Of a DNA stretch of 8,285 bases, positions 6,928-8,285 are shown one piece after another. Location of the stretch: the NCBI GenBank assembly GCA_028869395.1, contig JAGWSE010000219.1, positions 1 to 8,285 of the forward strand. The letters run 5' to 3'. The first letter of the stretch is position 1, and each line of letters opens with the position of its first letter. Source of the DNA: Alphaproteobacteria bacterium (GTDB lineage Bacteria > Pseudomonadota > Alphaproteobacteria > Caulobacterales > Caulobacteraceae). The translations under genes were made by a program, and so were the position numbers. The notes beneath the pieces were generated by a model. It made no database searches, was not told the origin of the DNA, and worked only from the letters and a program-made list of their open reading frames with translations.

Positions 6928-7469
6928 CGCCCGCGGCGGGCCCGCCACTGCTCGCGGCTCTGGCCCCAGACGTCGAGCACCTGCCCCGCGAACGGCGGCG
7001 GCATCTGGGCCTGGCGCAACAGGGTCGATCCCAGCCGCTGCGCCACCTTCTGGGAGTTCACGTTGGCCGGCTCGATGGTGTGGACCACCTCCGTCCAGCC
7101 CAGCGCGTCGAACGCCCAATCGATGGCGGCGCTCGCGCCCTCCGTGGCGTAGCCCTTGCCCCAGGCCTCGCGGACGAGGCCCCAGCCCACTTCCGTCCCT
7201 GGCCAACCCTCCGGCCGCCACGGCCCGAGGCGGCCGATCCAGCGGCCGGTGGCCTTCTCGATCACCGAGAACATGGAGAAGCCGTTGACCGTCCAGGCGC
7301 CGGCGATGGTGCACATGCCGCGCCAGGCGAGCGCACGGGGCTGCGCGCCCCCCAGGTGCCGCATCGCCTCCTCGTCGGCGGAGAAGGCGGCCCACGGCTC
7401 GAAATCCTCGGCGCCCGGAGGGCGCAGGATGAGACGATCCGTCTCCAGCTCAGGTTCTGGCGTCGGCAT
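6924..7469 (-). CDS. GNAT family N-acetyltransferase, RimJ/RimL type
   Basis: A 181-residue acetyl-CoA-dependent N-acetyltransferase of the Acetyltransf_3 (RimJ/RimL-like) group. It opens with ETDRLILRPP (9-18), the usual first strand of this group. It continues with the core EVGWGLVREAWGKGYATE (93-110), whose WGKGYA is the acetyl-CoA pyrophosphate-binding loop, and with EPANVNSQKVAQRLG (133-147), the conserved Asn/Ser helix. The C-terminus is basic (REQWRARRGR). Members acetylate protein N-termini, amino acids, polyamines or drugs; the substrate cannot be inferred here. The ATG start at 7469 places the first motif at the normal distance, but no clear ribosome-binding site precedes it (GAAAACCC). 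The gene converges on the LytTR gene, with both stop codons inside one CTAG. I see no functional link to the neighbours. Confidence 0.93.
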   Translation of the reverse strand: MPTPEPELETDRLILRPPGAEDFEPWAAFSADEEAMRHLGGAQPRALAWRGMCTIAGAWTVNGFSMFSVIEKATGRWIGRLGPWRPEGWPGTEVGWGLVREAWGKGYATEGASAAIDWAFDALGWTEVVHTIEPANVNSQKVAQRLGSTLLRQAQMPPPFAGQVLDVWGQSREQWRARRGR

Positions 7470-7511
7470 GGGTTTTCAGGCTAAGGTTGAAGTGGGAGAG
7501 AGATGCGATCG

Positions 7512-7576
7512 CGCCAGCCTAGCCGTGGGGACGGCTGGCGGGCCAGCGATTTGCGACGTCGAGGGACCATCGCTGG
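7512..7576. repeat. nested CCAGC/GCTGG inverted repeats in a divergent leader region
   Basis: Within 65 bp: CGCCAGCC (7512-7519) pairs with GGCTGGCG (7533-7540). AGCCGT (7521-7526) pairs with ACGGCT (7531-7536) around GGGG, competing with the first stem. GCTGGC (7534-7539) mirrors GCCAGC (7542-7547). CCAGCGAT (7543-7550) pairs with ATCGCTGG (7569-7576). The region lies between the GNAT start and the start at 7586, so it could be an operator cluster or an RNA leader with alternative folds. No T-run makes it a classical terminator, and I found no convincing promoter hexamers. Confidence 0.45.
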
Positions 7577-7585
7577 GGGTGGCCC

Positions 7586-8285
7586 ATGGTCCAGGACGGA
7601 CACGACATAGAGGATGTGCAGGACGACCCCGGTGGACCGGCGGCCGAGCCTGTGAGCCGCGCGCTGCTCTTCGGCGGCGTGGCGGTGGCCTGCGCCCTGG
7701 GCGCGGGGCTTGGGCTGTGGGCCCGGCCGATCGCCGGCGAGAGCCCGCAGGCGGCGAGGCCGGCCGTCGCGATCGTTCCGCAGGCGCCCGTGGCGAGGCG
7801 GCTGCACGTGGTCGTCGACGAGAGCCCGCCGCCGCCCAGCGCACCGCTGGAGGTGATGCCCTCGACGCCGCCGCCCGGGGTGCCCGTCGCGCCCGTGCTG
7901 CTGGCGCCGCGCAGACCGCCCAACGGCCTGGTGCGGGTGGATGCGCCCGTTCCCGGGCCGCTGGCGCTGGCGCCCACGCCGCGCTCGGCGCCTCCCGCGC
8001 CGCCAGCCAGGCCCGCGGCCAGGCCCGTCGAGGTGCGCACGGCGAAGGCGGAACACGCCCGCCCCGCGCCGAAGCGTCACCCGCAGAGACTCGCCAAGGC
8101 GACCGTCCCGAAGCGGCCCCACCGGGTGGAGATAGCCGAGACGCGGCGCGAACATGAATCGGAGCCGCGCCGAGCCCTGGTCGCGCTGGCGCACCCCGTG
8201 AGACGGCTCGCCCCTCATCACGCCCACCAGGCGGAGCGGGCCGAGGCGGGGCCGACGCACAAGCCCGTGGTGCGCAAGGCGGCGA
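7586..8285 (+). CDS. hypothetical single-pass membrane protein with Pro/Ala-rich basic tail (cut by window edge)
   Basis: An open frame from ATG 7586 runs past the right edge (233 codons seen, no stop). I do not recognise the family. The acidic N-terminus (MVQDGHDIEDVQDD) is followed by one hydrophobic helix, about residues 26-46 (ALLFGGVAVACALGAGLGLW). Next comes a short segment RRLHVVVDESPPPPSAPLEV (71-90), then a long Pro/Ala-rich stretch (about 91-165) that turns Arg/His/Lys-rich (163-233). The likely topology is a cytoplasmic N-terminus with a periplasmic, extended, positively charged stalk, as in TonB- or TolA-like spanners or anchored periplasmic enzymes; any folded C-terminal domain lies outside the window. 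A G-rich stretch (CTGGGGGTGG) upstream of the ATG may serve as a ribosome-binding site. I prefer this frame over the overlapping ones because it gives a membrane helix and a coherent composition. Function unknown. Confidence 0.75.
   Translation, partial: MVQDGHDIEDVQDDPGGPAAEPVSRALLFGGVAVACALGAGLGLWARPIAGESPQAARPAVAIVPQAPVARRLHVVVDESPPPPSAPLEVMPSTPPPGVPVAPVLLAPRRPPNGLVRVDAPVPGPLALAPTPRSAPPAPPARPAARPVEVRTAKAEHARPAPKRHPQRLAKATVPKRPHRVEIAETRREHESEPRRALVALAHPVRRLAPHHAHQAERAEAGPTHKPVVRKAA

Noticed and set aside
7156..8157. A 333-codon plus-strand open frame crossing the GNAT gene and the right-hand gene
   Set aside because: It is antisense to a motif-rich GNAT gene and then out of register with the better-supported frame from 7586. 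Its composition is Arg/Gly-rich, with no helix or motif.

Overview
The window is very GC-rich by eye, with strong G/C bias at third codon positions. It carries a tightly packed sucC-sucD gene pair followed by sucA, an order typical of Alphaproteobacteria. Together with a membrane-anchored LytTR regulator and a GH18-deacetylase-glycosyltransferase fusion, this points to Caulobacterales (Caulobacter or Phenylobacterium type). The placement comes from protein style and gene order, not from a database search.

Layout: positions 1-2456 hold the start of a TCA-cycle operon on the minus strand. It has a good sigma70-type promoter (2428-2456), a leader of about 58 nt that begins with a stem-loop, then sucC (succinyl-CoA synthetase beta), sucD (alpha, 4 bp after sucC), a 135-bp gap with two small hairpins, and the first 48 codons of sucA (2-oxoglutarate dehydrogenase E1), cut by the left edge. 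Upstream of sucC on the same strand, 2496-5849 encodes a 1117-residue membrane protein. It joins a periplasmic GH18-like domain, a periplasmic NodB/CE4 polysaccharide deacetylase and a cytoplasmic processive family-2 glycosyltransferase.

A gene-free stretch (about 5850-6117) contains several inverted repeats, including a perfect 12-bp pair ending one base before the preferred start codon of the fusion gene. It separates that gene from a divergent plus-strand gene for a four-helix membrane LytTR DNA-binding protein (6118 or 6208 to 6927). That gene converges on a minus-strand RimJ/RimL-type GNAT acetyltransferase (6924-7469), and the two share the stop-codon tetramer CTAG. After a short intergenic region full of CCAGC/GCTGG inverted repeats, a plus-strand gene (7586 to the right edge) encodes an unrecognised single-pass membrane protein with a long proline/alanine-rich, basic tail.

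How the genes fit together: SucC, SucD and SucA are consecutive TCA-cycle functions under one promoter. The fusion protein could make, trim and N-deacetylate one exopolysaccharide by itself, and the divergent membrane LytTR protein is a natural but unproven candidate for controlling it. I see no mobile element, CRISPR array, tRNA or rRNA. The most unusual elements are the fusion protein and the dyad-rich DNA around its start.
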